A DNA stretch of 10,472 nt, taken from positions 1 to 10,472 of the forward strand of contig JBBIQK010000069.1 of assembly GCA_037442365.1 (NCBI GenBank). Reading direction: 5' to 3'. Below, in pieces: positions 1-6,361 of this stretch. This stretch comes from GBS-DC sp037442365. Its GTDB lineage: Bacteria; Armatimonadota; Fimbriimonadia; Fimbriimonadales; GBS-DC. Each line of letters begins with the position of its first letter. Within the stretch, counting starts at the first letter, position 1. A program made the translations under genes and the position numbers. The notes under the pieces are model-generated. The model searched no databases. It had not been told where the DNA came from and saw nothing but the letters and a program-made list of their open reading frames with translations.

Positions 1-22
1 TTGGGGGATGTGGTGGAGGCGT

Positions 23-325
23 TTAGGCGGTGTTGGTCGGGGTGTCGTGTCTGTCGGCGTCGGAGGCGTCCTGCGACCTTTCAGTTGGTGCAAGGTGAGG
101 AGGGCTTAAATTGATGCCAATGACCTGCTTGGGCGGCTCCTCGCGTTCCATCTGCTCCAGCGGCAGAGCTTCCTCCACCAACAGCGTCGGGATGTCGTCG
201 CGAATCGGGTAGGCGCGACGGCACTGCGCGCACACCAGATAGTCGCCGCGCAGCTCCAGCGGCGAACGCTCCTCGCACGCGGGGCACGCCAGTATCGCCA
301 GCAAATCGGGGTTCAGCGTCGCCAT
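23..325 (-). CDS. Trm112/UPF0434-family small zinc-ribbon protein with a C-terminal extension
   Basis: This is a 100-residue protein. Residues 1-58 are a Trm112-like zinc ribbon: CPAC at 14-17 and CAQC at 32-35 give four cysteines for one zinc, followed by the family's AYPIRDDIPTLL block at 38-49. Bacterial members (YcaR/UPF0434) are about 60 residues long and poorly characterised; eukaryotic and archaeal Trm112 activates methyltransferases. The start overlaps the nadA stop as TGATG, with a GGAGGT ribosome-binding site at 333-338 inside the nadA 3' end, so the two genes should be translationally coupled. The odd part is the tail, residues about 60-100. It is polar and low in complexity, and residues about 68-75 (VIGINLSP) are encoded by a 23-bp repeat that recurs at 10346-10368. 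The tail is probably not part of the fold. The family call is firm; the cellular role is not known. Confidence 0.85.
   Translation of the reverse strand: MATLNPDLLAILACPACEERSPLELRGDYLVCAQCRRAYPIRDDIPTLLVEEALPLEQMEREEPPKQVIGINLSPPHLAPTERSQDASDADRHDTPTNTA
101..123 (-). repeat. 23-bp exact repeat, copy 1 (inside the Trm112-like gene)
   Basis: The plus strand here (core TTAAATTGATGCC) is the exact reverse complement of 10346-10368, a 23-base match; the flanking bases differ on both sides. Read on the minus strand it encodes part of the C-terminal extension of the Trm112-like protein. Such a match is very unlikely by chance in 10 kb, so this looks like a member of a dispersed repeat family or a shared regulatory site. 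It could also be a promoter-type element for a gene lying left of position 1, because it points that way. Confidence 0.85.
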
Positions 326-1407
326 CAGACCACCTCCAGCATGCGGTCAATCGCTTTGCGGGCGCGGCTGCGAATTGGCTCCTCCACGCGCACGGGGTAC
401 ACCATATCGCGCAGAGATCGGTAGAGTTTCGGCAGTGTGATGGTCTTCATGTATTCGCAAATCGCGTCCGCCTTGACGGGGATGTATTGCTTGTGCGGCG
501 CCTCTTTCTGCAGGCGGTGCAGCATCCCCACCTCGGTCGCCACCAGATGGATGGGCGCGCGCGACTCGCGCACATGGCGCACCATCCCGCCCGTGCTGTG
601 AACGAAGGTGCGCTCCGCAGGCAGGTCGCCCGCCGCCAGCGCGAACATACACTGGCTCACGCAGCCGCATTCGGGGTGCAGCAGCAGGTCGGCGTCGGGA
701 TACGACTCCAGCGCGCGTGCGATGTCCTCCGCGCGGAAGCCCGCATGCACATGGCACTCGCCCAGCCACAGATGCACCTTGCGTCCCGTCATCCGCTGCA
801 CATACAGCCCCAGAAACATATCGGGCAAAAACAGAATCTCTTTGTCTTCGGGGATAGACTGCACCACCTTGACCGCGTTGCTGGAGGTGCAGCAGTAGTC
901 CGCCTCCGCCTTCACATCGGCGTTGGTGTTCACATAGGCGACCACCACGCCGTCGGGATGGTTCTGTTTCCACTGGCGCACCTCTTCGGCGGTGACGGTC
1001 GCCGCCAGCGAACAGCCCGCTTCGGGGTCGGGAATCAGCACCGTGCGATCGGGGCACAGGATTGCCGCCGTCTCCGCCATGAAATGCACCCCGCAGAACA
1101 CAATCACGGGCGCGTCGGTCTGCGCCGCCTGCTGCGACAGCTGCAGCGAATCGCCCACAAAATCCGCCATGTCCTGAATGATGGGCAGCTGGTAGTTGTG
1201 CGCCAGAATGACGGCGTTGCGCTCCTTGCGCAGTCGCTGAATGCGCTCGATGAGTTCCTGCTCCGTGAGGTAGGGAATTTCGGCGTCCTGCTCGATGGCG
1301 CGCTGGGCTTCGGTCAGGCGCACGGACGGGCGCGTTTTGGAGCGCGGCATAATCGTCGGCAGTTCCACCTGCACATCTAACTCGCTCGGCAAAGTCGGAT
1401 TTTTCAT
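325..1407 (-). CDS. nadA: Quinolinate synthase A (NadA)
   Basis: NadA condenses iminoaspartate with dihydroxyacetone phosphate to give quinolinate, the de novo NAD precursor, using a [4Fe-4S] cluster in the cytoplasm. The 360-residue length and features match the long NadA subgroup found in Bacillus. The probable cluster ligands are C105 (FCGVHFMAET), C218 (LGECHVH) and C317 (CEYMKTITLPKLYRSL). The active-site HPEC motif is at 244-247. The start is ATG at 1405-1407, with AGGAG at 1416-1420 on the minus strand. The frame stays open 74 codons further upstream, but that stretch carries no family similarity and crosses the promoter. The stop overlaps the next gene's ATG as TGATG. No nadB or nadC is in the window, so the iminoaspartate source must be encoded elsewhere. 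Confidence 0.96.
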   Translation of the reverse strand: MKNPTLPSELDVQVELPTIMPRSKTRPSVRLTEAQRAIEQDAEIPYLTEQELIERIQRLRKERNAVILAHNYQLPIIQDMADFVGDSLQLSQQAAQTDAPVIVFCGVHFMAETAAILCPDRTVLIPDPEAGCSLAATVTAEEVRQWKQNHPDGVVVAYVNTNADVKAEADYCCTSSNAVKVVQSIPEDKEILFLPDMFLGLYVQRMTGRKVHLWLGECHVHAGFRAEDIARALESYPDADLLLHPECGCVSQCMFALAAGDLPAERTFVHSTGGMVRHVRESRAPIHLVATEVGMLHRLQKEAPHKQYIPVKADAICEYMKTITLPKLYRSLRDMVYPVRVEEPIRSRARKAIDRMLEVV

Positions 1408-1605
1408 CGTTGTTGCTCCTGCCGTTGCGGTGAACAGCGGGTTTTCGCCCGCGGGGATGTTGTCCACCGCCCAATGTGGCGCTATTAGTATACCCAATCG
1501 CCGCGCAAGAAGGCAAATTTTACAGGAATTTAACATGAAAGGCGTCAGAGAGCGACGAATTGCTTGACAGATTAGGGTATCCTGTGCGTTCCGCTCAATC
1601 CATAA
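1408..1605. other. Noncoding leader and promoter region of nadA
   Basis: This is the nadA-proximal part of the 491-bp gap between nadA and pspA. Minus-strand positions 1408-1486 would be a leader of roughly 70 nt. I could not see a riboswitch or a clear NAD-related operator in it. Around 1510-1540 the sequence is locally AT-rich, consistent with a promoter region. No credible coding frame was found. Confidence 0.6.
1487..1516 (-). promoter_or_regulatory. Probable nadA promoter
   Basis: On the minus strand TTGCCT (1511-1516) is followed by an 18-bp spacer and TATACT (1487-1492), which is a reasonable -35/-10 pair. The -10 is preceded by GGG, giving GGGTATACT, a form that recurs upstream of pspA and of the SPFH gene. 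Transcription would start near 1480, about 70 nt before the nadA ATG. Confidence 0.6.
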
Positions 1606-1852
1606 GAAGGAGGTGATAGCCAAAAGCACGGCAGCGCGCGCGAGGCGTCCATCGCAGTGCAGGCGTACCTGTCCCTGTGTAGCTTACCGAAAGAGGCATC
1701 GTGTACGCAAGAAACGAACATGCAGAGCGCAGTTTCGCCCAGCTCTCTCGATCCAGCGTTGGAAGCGTGTGTCCTGGACGGTGATTGGGAAAGCCCTCTC
1801 CACAGTGGTTGAGAAGCTGATCACCGATTACCTGCTGTACTTCCTGAGATAG
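1606..1852 (+). pseudogene. Possible decayed or non-AUG small gene behind a perfect Shine-Dalgarno sequence
   Basis: AAGGAGGTGAT at 1607-1617 is an 11-base match to the usual anti-Shine-Dalgarno sequence of 16S rRNA. At the ideal spacing (about 1621) there is no ATG, GTG or TTG. The frame in register there (1606-1812) is open for 69 codons and about two thirds of its codons end in G or C, like the real genes nearby. It includes REASIAVQAYLSL and SLDPALEACVLDGDWESPL. After its TGA at 1810 the next frame continues as VVEKLITDYLLYFLR to a TAG at 1850-1852. This pattern would fit a small gene that has lost its start codon and gained a frameshift. I do not recognise the protein. Alternatives are a noncoding RNA or a chance open frame. 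Confidence 0.3.
1779..1826. other. Long-range dyad CGGTGAT/ATCACCG
   Basis: The arms 1779-1785 and 1820-1826 are perfect 7-bp complements around a 34-nt interior, which itself can form a short CCA/TGG hairpin at 1800-1808. It could be part of a structured RNA on either strand. The evidence is weak. Confidence 0.25.
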
Positions 1853-1860
1853 TTGCGGAA

Positions 1861-1896
1861 GTATCCCCCCGCCTGCATCAGCGGTCGGGGGGATAC
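1861..1896. terminator. Strong 11-bp hairpin just after pspA
   Basis: Positions 1861-1871 (GTATCCCCCCG) and 1886-1896 are perfect reverse complements around a 14-nt loop. The hairpin begins 2 nt after the pspA stop codon on the minus strand. That placement suggests transcription termination or 3'-end protection of pspA mRNA. There is no proper U-tract on the minus strand (only TTCCGC), so termination may be inefficient or factor-assisted. It would also block plus-strand transcription coming from 1606-1852 into pspA antisense. Confidence 0.6.
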
Positions 1897-1898
1897 GC

Positions 1899-2702
1899 TT
1901 ACGCCTTTTCCTGCGTCGTTCCTTCGCCCTGTGTGGCTTGCAGTTTGCGCTCCAGCTCCTCCAGTTCGCGCAGCGCGTCGGAATCGTCAACGGTCGTTGT
2001 CGGCGTGGCGGCGACCGAGTCGGCAGCGGGGCGCATGCCGAGCCGCTGCTCGATTTTGGCGAGTTCCTCTTCCGCCTCGTGGTCAATCTGGGCGTCTTGC
2101 AGGGCGGCGAGTCGTCCCTGCAGGCTCTGCGCCGCCATCTCCTGCCGCGCCGACGCTTCGGCTTCCGCGCGCTGGATGCGCTGCTCAGCGGACGACCAGC
2201 TTGACTCGATGTTCTCGACGGAGATGCCCTCCAGCGCCTTGTTGATGGCGGTCTGGATTTGCGCTTGCTTCCAGCGCGCCTTCATCGCCAGCGCCTGAGC
2301 GGTTTTGACGCGCACTTCCTCTTCCTGACGGCGGATGGCGAGTTTGATCGACTCGACGGTCTCGATGGCTTGCTGCAGCGAGGCGCGCATCGTCTCCAGC
2401 GCACTCTCCTGCGCCTTTTTCTCGCGCACAATCTGCAGCGCGAGGTCGCGTTTGCCCTGTTGCAGCGCGAGTTCCGCCTTGCGTTCCAGATCGCGTACCG
2501 TACGCTCCAGTTTCTCGACTTCCGCCTGCAGCATGTTCTTCTGCGTAATCGCCTGAATTGCGCGTTCGCGGTTGCGCGCGAGGGTCTGTTGCATCTCCCG
2601 ACGCGCCTGATCGAGCAGCACCTCCGGGTCCTCCAGCTGCTCCACCTTACCCGTCACCCATGCGACCAGGTATCTCCAGAATCGTGCAATTGCCTTAAAC
2701 AT
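1899..2702 (-). CDS. pspA: PspA/IM30 (Vipp1) family membrane-stress protein
   Basis: This 267-residue protein is almost entirely charged coiled coil, as expected for PspA/IM30, which polymerises on the inner face of the cytoplasmic membrane and maintains or repairs it. The N-terminus MFKAIARFWRYLVAWV is an amphipathic membrane-binding helix. It is followed by LEDPEVLLDQARREMQQTLARNRERAIQA, the conserved family opening, and long helices to about residue 215. The tail 222-267 contains a Pro/Thr linker and a final acidic helix. The start at 2700-2702 was chosen because the PspA fold begins there; the frame is open 39 codons upstream, but that part has no family similarity and contains the promoter. 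It is divergent from the secreted protease gene and followed by a strong hairpin. No pspF, pspB or pspC is present, so control must differ from the enterobacterial system. Confidence 0.92.
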   Translation of the reverse strand: MFKAIARFWRYLVAWVTGKVEQLEDPEVLLDQARREMQQTLARNRERAIQAITQKNMLQAEVEKLERTVRDLERKAELALQQGKRDLALQIVREKKAQESALETMRASLQQAIETVESIKLAIRRQEEEVRVKTAQALAMKARWKQAQIQTAINKALEGISVENIESSWSSAEQRIQRAEAEASARQEMAAQSLQGRLAALQDAQIDHEAEEELAKIEQRLGMRPAADSVAATPTTTVDDSDALRELEELERKLQATQGEGTTQEKA

Positions 2703-2733
2703 ATTTTCCGCGCCCCCTATCGTTGGCGTATCA

Positions 2734-2742
2734 AGTGTACCC
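2734..2742 (-). promoter_or_regulatory. Candidate pspA promoter (-10 box GGGTACACT)
   Basis: The minus strand reads GGGTACACTT, with the likely -10 TACACT at 2734-2739, 32 nt before the pspA ATG. No good -35 hexamer is seen at 16-18 bp, so an activator or an alternative sigma factor is possible. The same 10-mer lies 26 nt before the SPFH gene. Confidence 0.5.
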
Positions 2743-2743
2743 A

Positions 2744-2759
2744 ATTGCGTATGTGCAAT
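2744..2759. promoter_or_regulatory. Dyad ATTGC-N6-GCAAT between pspA and protease genes
   Basis: The inverted repeat ATTGC (2744-2748) / GCAAT (2755-2759) lies directly upstream of the pspA -10 box, in the position of the spacer and -35. It could be an operator. CGTATG occurs twice here as a direct repeat with a 12-bp period (2748-2753 and 2760-2765). The sites are short and the call is tentative. Confidence 0.35.
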
Positions 2760-2838
2760 CGTATGCTCGGAGGGTACGACAGCAGGAAACAGGGGGCGTG
2801 CTGGCGTATTTAAAACCATTCCTTTCAGGAGGTACTGC

Positions 2839-4095
2839 TTGAATCAGATGCGATGGTTGCTTGGGATCGCGCTTCTCTGGAGCGTGTGGGCAATAAGCGT
2901 TGCACAGGTGGCTGCAGAGCCTGTGAATGTTGCGTCATGGTTGGACGACCCGAAGGCGGAGTATGTCCCCAACGAGCTGATTGTTGGAGTGGATCCGGGT
3001 AAGAGCGTCGCCTTAGCGCAGGCAGCGATGGAATTCGTGGGCACAGTGCAGGACCACAACCCCAGCATTGGCGCGTATGTGGTGCGCCTGGCGCCGCACA
3101 TTGCGATGAAGGACGCCGCCGAGTTTCTGGAAAACCTGCCAGGCGTCAGTTATGTGGAGCCGAACTACATCTACCATGCGATTGCGACTCCCAACGACCC
3201 CGGCTATGCTCAGCAGTGGGCTTTGCCCAAAATTCAGGCGAATCTGGCATGGGATATCTGGACGCCGCGTGCCGTCGTCTATATCGCTATCATCGACACG
3301 GGTGTAGACTATACGCACTCCGACCTGGTGAATAAGTTCCGTCGGACCTCCAGCGGCGCGATTTACGGCTGGAACACCCTGCGCAACAATACCAACGCGA
3401 ACGACGATAACGGGCACGGCACTCATGTGGCAGGGATTGCCGCCGCCCAGATTAATAACGGCGTTGGGGTGGCTGGCGTCGCGGCGTGGAACCCTGCAGT
3501 GTCGGGCTACAACGCCTATGTGCAGATTATGCCCGTGAAAGTGCTGGGCGCGTCGGGTTCCGGCTCCCTGAGCAGTATCGCGAATGGCATCACCTGGGCG
3601 GTCAATAACGGCGCGGATGTGCTGAACCTGAGTCTGGGCGGGAGCAGTGGCTCACAGACGCTGGCGAACGCCGTCGCGTATGCGTGGAACGCGGGCTGTC
3701 TGGTCGTGGCGGCGGCGGGCAATAGCGGCAGCTCCACACCGCAGTACCCTGCCTACTACACGAACTGCATCGCGGTCGCCGCAACCGACTCCAGCGACCG
3801 ACTGGCGTCGTTTTCCCAGTTCGGCTCGTGGGTGGACATCGCAGCGCCCGGCGCGAGCATCCTCTCCACCTATTATCGCAATCGGTACGCTACCCTGAGT
3901 GGAACCTCGATGGCGTCTCCCTATGTGGCGGGCGCGGCGGCGCTTGTGTGGTCGAACAGCCCATGGCTGACCAATCAGCAGCTGCGCTCCATTCTGCAGA
4001 CGAATGTGGATCCGTACTCCCCCTACGGAACCCGCACGATTGCGCCGGGGGCTGGACGCCTGAATGTCTATCGGGCGCTTCAGGCAGCGAACTAA
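2839..4095 (+). CDS. Secreted subtilisin-like (S8, thermitase-type) serine protease
   Basis: This 418-residue preproprotease is likely exported. Residues 1-26 are a Sec signal peptide (hydrophobic 6-24, cleavage near VAA-E at 25-27). Residues 42-113 look like an I9-type inhibitory propeptide (VPNELIVGVDPGKS to VSYVEPNYIY). The catalytic domain starts near NDPGYAQQWALPKIQANLAW (119-138), very like thermitase. The triad is D153 (IIDTGVD), H193 (NGHGTHVAG) and S357 (GTSMASPYVAG), with N295 (AAAGNSG) for the oxyanion hole. The catalytic domain runs to the C-terminus with no cell-wall or sorting domain, so the product is probably released. The start is TTG at 2839, because AGGAGG at 2827-2832 sits 6 nt before it; the next ATG (2848) is too far away. 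Its TAA overlaps the dut stop tail to tail. No intact partner gene accompanies it. Confidence 0.95.
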   Translation: MNQMRWLLGIALLWSVWAISVAQVAAEPVNVASWLDDPKAEYVPNELIVGVDPGKSVALAQAAMEFVGTVQDHNPSIGAYVVRLAPHIAMKDAAEFLENLPGVSYVEPNYIYHAIATPNDPGYAQQWALPKIQANLAWDIWTPRAVVYIAIIDTGVDYTHSDLVNKFRRTSSGAIYGWNTLRNNTNANDDNGHGTHVAGIAAAQINNGVGVAGVAAWNPAVSGYNAYVQIMPVKVLGASGSGSLSSIANGITWAVNNGADVLNLSLGGSSGSQTLANAVAYAWNAGCLVVAAAGNSGSSTPQYPAYYTNCIAVAATDSSDRLASFSQFGSWVDIAAPGASILSTYYRNRYATLSGTSMASPYVAGAAALVWSNSPWLTNQQLRSILQTNVDPYSPYGTRTIAPGAGRLNVYRALQAAN

Positions 4096-4541
4096 ACCCC
4101 CGTATGTCCGAAGCCTCCTTCCCCGCGTTCTGTGGGGGGGAGGCTTTCTACCAGTTGCCACTCGACGCGAACGACGGGCGCGACCACCAGCTGCGCGATT
4201 CGCTCGCCGCGCTGGATAGTGAACGGCTCCTGTCCCAGATTAATCAGGATCACCTGCACCTCGCCGCGATAGTCGCTGTCGATGGTGCCCGGCGCGTTCA
4301 CCATGCCGATGCCGTGTCGCCAAGCCAGCCCACTGCGGGGGCGTACCTGAGCCTCGTAGCCGGGCGGCAGTGCGATTCGGATGCCTGTGGGCACACGCGC
4401 GCGCTCGCCCGGCTGCAGCGTCAGCGGCTCTTTGACCGCCGCGTAAAGGTCAACCCCTGCCGAGCCAGGAGTCTGGTAGCTCGGCAGGGGCAGGTCGGTC
4501 GCGTCAGGTTCCTGAAGAATCGCCACGCGCACGACGCTCAT
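4092..4541 (-). CDS. dut: dUTP diphosphatase (trimeric dUTPase)
   Basis: This enzyme hydrolyses dUTP to dUMP and pyrophosphate, keeping uracil out of DNA and supplying the dTMP precursor. All five motifs of the homotrimeric family are present in 149 residues: I AGVDLYA (28-34), II RPRSGLA (67-73), III GTIDSDYRGEV (85-95, catalytic Asp D88 and Tyr Y91), IV RGERIAQ (111-117) and V RGEGGFGHTG (139-148). The length is normal for bacteria. The ATG overlaps the histidine kinase stop as ATGA, so translation is probably coupled to the kinase. The TAG stop overlaps the TAA of the convergent protease gene. The last 20 or so codons double, in antisense, as the probable terminator of the protease transcript. 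Confidence 0.96.
   Translation of the reverse strand: MSVVRVAILQEPDATDLPLPSYQTPGSAGVDLYAAVKEPLTLQPGERARVPTGIRIALPPGYEAQVRPRSGLAWRHGIGMVNAPGTIDSDYRGEVQVILINLGQEPFTIQRGERIAQLVVAPVVRVEWQLVESLPPTERGEGGFGHTGV
4111..4147 (+). terminator. Intrinsic terminator of the protease gene, embedded in dut
   Basis: On the plus strand AAGCCTCCTTCCC (4111-4123) pairs with 4134-4146 in a 13-bp stem, including two G-U pairs at positions 4119-4120, with a 10-nt loop and then TTTCT. It lies 15 nt after the protease stop codon. On the minus strand the two wobble pairs become A-C mismatches and there is no U-tract, so it should act only on plus-strand transcripts. The same bases encode the C-terminal motif V region of dUTPase. 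Confidence 0.65.
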
Positions 4542-6271
4542 TTCTCGACCTGCTCTTTGCCCTCCTTGACTGCAGGCGGCACTTTCGGCAGACGCACATA
4601 GAAGGTGGAACCGACGCCTACCTCACTCTCGACCCAGATCTGACCGCCGTGAATCGCCTCCACCAGGTGCTTCACCAGGTACAAGCCCAGACCCGTGCCG
4701 TACTGCTTGCGCGTGTCGGTGTTGTCCACACGGTGGAACTTCTCGAACACCTTTGTCAGATGCTCTTTCGGGATGCCCATGCCCTGATCGGAGACATAAA
4801 AGACGATGTGGTCGGCGTCTTCTTCCCAGCCCTTGACGCGGATTTCGCCGCCGTTGGGCGAGTATTTGATGGCGTTGCTCAGCAGGTTCGTGAGAATCTG
4901 GTCTACCTTGTCCTCGTCGGCGACGATTTTGGGCAGGTCTTCGGGCACTTCGTGGACAATCGTGTGCTTGGTCGTCGCCTGCCGCTGTATCATGACCACC
5001 TTCTTCGACAGCGCGTAGAAGTCGACTTGCTTGTAGACAGGCTTGAGCGATTCGCCCGCTTCGATACGCGCGATGTTCAGCAGGTCGTTAATCAGGCGCG
5101 TCAGGCGGTCGGTCTCCTGATCGATGATGGAATAGAACTCGCGTCGGTCTTCGGGGGTGAAGGCGTCTTCGGAGTCCATCAGCAGTGTAGAGACGAAGCC
5201 CTTGATGGCGGTTAGCGGCGTGCGCAGCTCGTGCGAGACGGTCGCCACGAACGCCGACTTCATCCGCTCCAGATTGCGGATGTCGGTGATGTCGTTGAAA
5301 ATCATCACCGTGCCCATCGGCTTCTGGTCTTCCCCGCGCACGATGGCGTTCTGCACCTGGTAGATATGCTCTTTGCCGTCGATTTGGACGGTGATTTCGA
5401 TCAGCTCGCCCTCTCTCTCTTCTTCGAGGGCGGCGCGGATCATGGCGCGGATGGTGTCGTTGTTGAGGATTTCGGTGTAGTTTTTGCCCAGCACATCGGG
5501 TCCCAGTCCGAACACGCGCCGCGCGGCGGCGTTCATCTGGTTGATGCGCCCGTTGTGATGCACCAGCAGCAGCCCCGCGCGCAGGCTCTCGATGGTGTGC
5601 ACCAGCTCCTCTTTCTCTTCGAGGATGGCTTGATAGAGGCGCATGCCCGCAATCACAGCGGCGGCGTTGCGCGCCATGCGCTCCAGCAGGCGCACATCCT
5701 CGTCGATGAAGTGTCCCCCGCGTTGTTTGTTGAACGCATGTAGCACGCCGATGGTCTGGCGGTCGATTACGCGGTTCTCCTCGTCGCGCTTTTCCAAAAT
5801 CAGCGGCACGCACACGAGGTTGCGAATGTGTAGCATCGCCACATGCTCTTTGCTGGTGCGCGGGTCGGTAATGGCGTCGTGAACGATGATAGGTTTGCCC
5901 TCGCGGAACACCTCGCCCGAGACGCCCTGAGTTGCGCGCACGCGCAGCAGGCGAATCTCGTCTTCGGTCAGCCCGTAGGCGGGCGGGTAGGCGCGCAGTT
6001 CACCCTCTTCGGGGTCGTGCAGCATAAACACGACCTTCTCCGCCTGCAGAATCGCGCCGATTTGACGCACGAGGCGTTTGAGGGTCGCCTCGTAGTTGGC
6101 AGGGCTGGCAACATCGGCGGCGACCACTTCCGCCTTCGCAGTGGCGGCAGCAGATGCGCCATTACGCGGCTGACTCTCCAGCTCCTGAATGCGCTGGACG
6201 GCGCGCTCATACTCCGTTTTTACCTGGTTATACTGCTTCAGCAGCTCACGATAGGCTTGCTCCCAGTTCAT
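4538..6271 (-). CDS. Cytosolic GAF-PAS sensor histidine kinase
   Basis: This 577-residue two-component kinase has no transmembrane segment, so it senses an intracellular signal. Order: coiled coil 1-35, Ala-rich linker 36-57, GAF domain about 58-210, connecting helix 211-230, PAS domain about 222-335, HisKA dimerisation domain with phospho-acceptor H347 (SHELRTPLTAIKGF), then HATPase_c with N box N466 (NLLSNAIKYSPNGG), G1 DQGMGIP (495-501), F box FEKFHR (509-514) and G2 GTGLGLYLVK (525-534). All catalytic boxes are intact. The start has GAGGAG at 6278-6283, 6 nt upstream. It has its own extended -10 promoter and overlaps dut by ATGA. No response regulator is adjacent, so it is an orphan kinase here. 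The GAF and PAS ligands cannot be told from sequence. Confidence 0.95.
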   Translation of the reverse strand: MNWEQAYRELLKQYNQVKTEYERAVQRIQELESQPRNGASAAATAKAEVVAADVASPANYEATLKRLVRQIGAILQAEKVVFMLHDPEEGELRAYPPAYGLTEDEIRLLRVRATQGVSGEVFREGKPIIVHDAITDPRTSKEHVAMLHIRNLVCVPLILEKRDEENRVIDRQTIGVLHAFNKQRGGHFIDEDVRLLERMARNAAAVIAGMRLYQAILEEKEELVHTIESLRAGLLLVHHNGRINQMNAAARRVFGLGPDVLGKNYTEILNNDTIRAMIRAALEEEREGELIEITVQIDGKEHIYQVQNAIVRGEDQKPMGTVMIFNDITDIRNLERMKSAFVATVSHELRTPLTAIKGFVSTLLMDSEDAFTPEDRREFYSIIDQETDRLTRLINDLLNIARIEAGESLKPVYKQVDFYALSKKVVMIQRQATTKHTIVHEVPEDLPKIVADEDKVDQILTNLLSNAIKYSPNGGEIRVKGWEEDADHIVFYVSDQGMGIPKEHLTKVFEKFHRVDNTDTRKQYGTGLGLYLVKHLVEAIHGGQIWVESEVGVGSTFYVRLPKVPPAVKEGKEQVEK

Positions 6272-6319
6272 AGTTCGCTCCTCGCTAACAGGTTTCGATG
6301 ATGGCTATACGCTATGGCA

Positions 6320-6328
6320 ATTATAGCA
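6320..6328 (-). promoter_or_regulatory. Promoter of the kinase-dut operon (extended -10)
   Basis: The minus strand reads TGCTATAAT, a perfect extended -10 (TGN plus TATAAT at 6320-6325), about 48 nt before the kinase ATG. TTGACA at 6351-6356 is 25 bp upstream, too far for a standard -35; an extended -10 does not need one. The region 6272-6361 holds no gene. Confidence 0.7.
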
Positions 6329-6361
6329 CATCGAAGGTTCCCTGTGGGGCTGTCAATCCGC

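Noticed and set aside
396..404. GGGTACACC on the plus strand as another copy of the recurrent box
   Set aside because: It is inside nadA, antisense, lacks the final T and has no gene downstream on that strand.
487..1380. Long plus-strand open frame opposite nadA
   Set aside because: It is the antisense shadow of a well-supported gene, rich in His, Arg and Gln, with no motif of its own.
1564..1583. TTGACA followed by TATCCT as a plus-strand promoter
   Set aside because: The two hexamers are only 8 bp apart, far too close for a -35/-10 pair. Either could matter alone, but the pair is not a promoter.
1408..1629. In-frame N-terminal extension of nadA by 74 codons
   Set aside because: The extension has no NadA similarity, runs through a good promoter, and the internal ATG at 1407 has a well-placed AGGAG.
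1595..2086. Minus-strand frame across the pspA 3' end and the intergenic gap
   Set aside because: The first half is an out-of-frame Arg/Pro-rich shadow of pspA; the rest shows no family and no start signal.
2703..2819. In-frame N-terminal extension of pspA by 39 codons
   Set aside because: PspA proteins begin at the amphipathic helix MFKAIARF. The extension covers the promoter and the divergent intergenic region.
3828..4601. Plus-strand frame across the protease end and dut
   Set aside because: It overlaps two firmly identified genes in other frames and shows no domain.
6320..6356. TTGACA at 6351-6356 as the -35 of the kinase promoter
   Set aside because: The spacer to TATAAT is 25 bp, outside the usual 16-18. 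The extended TGC before the -10 explains promoter function better.
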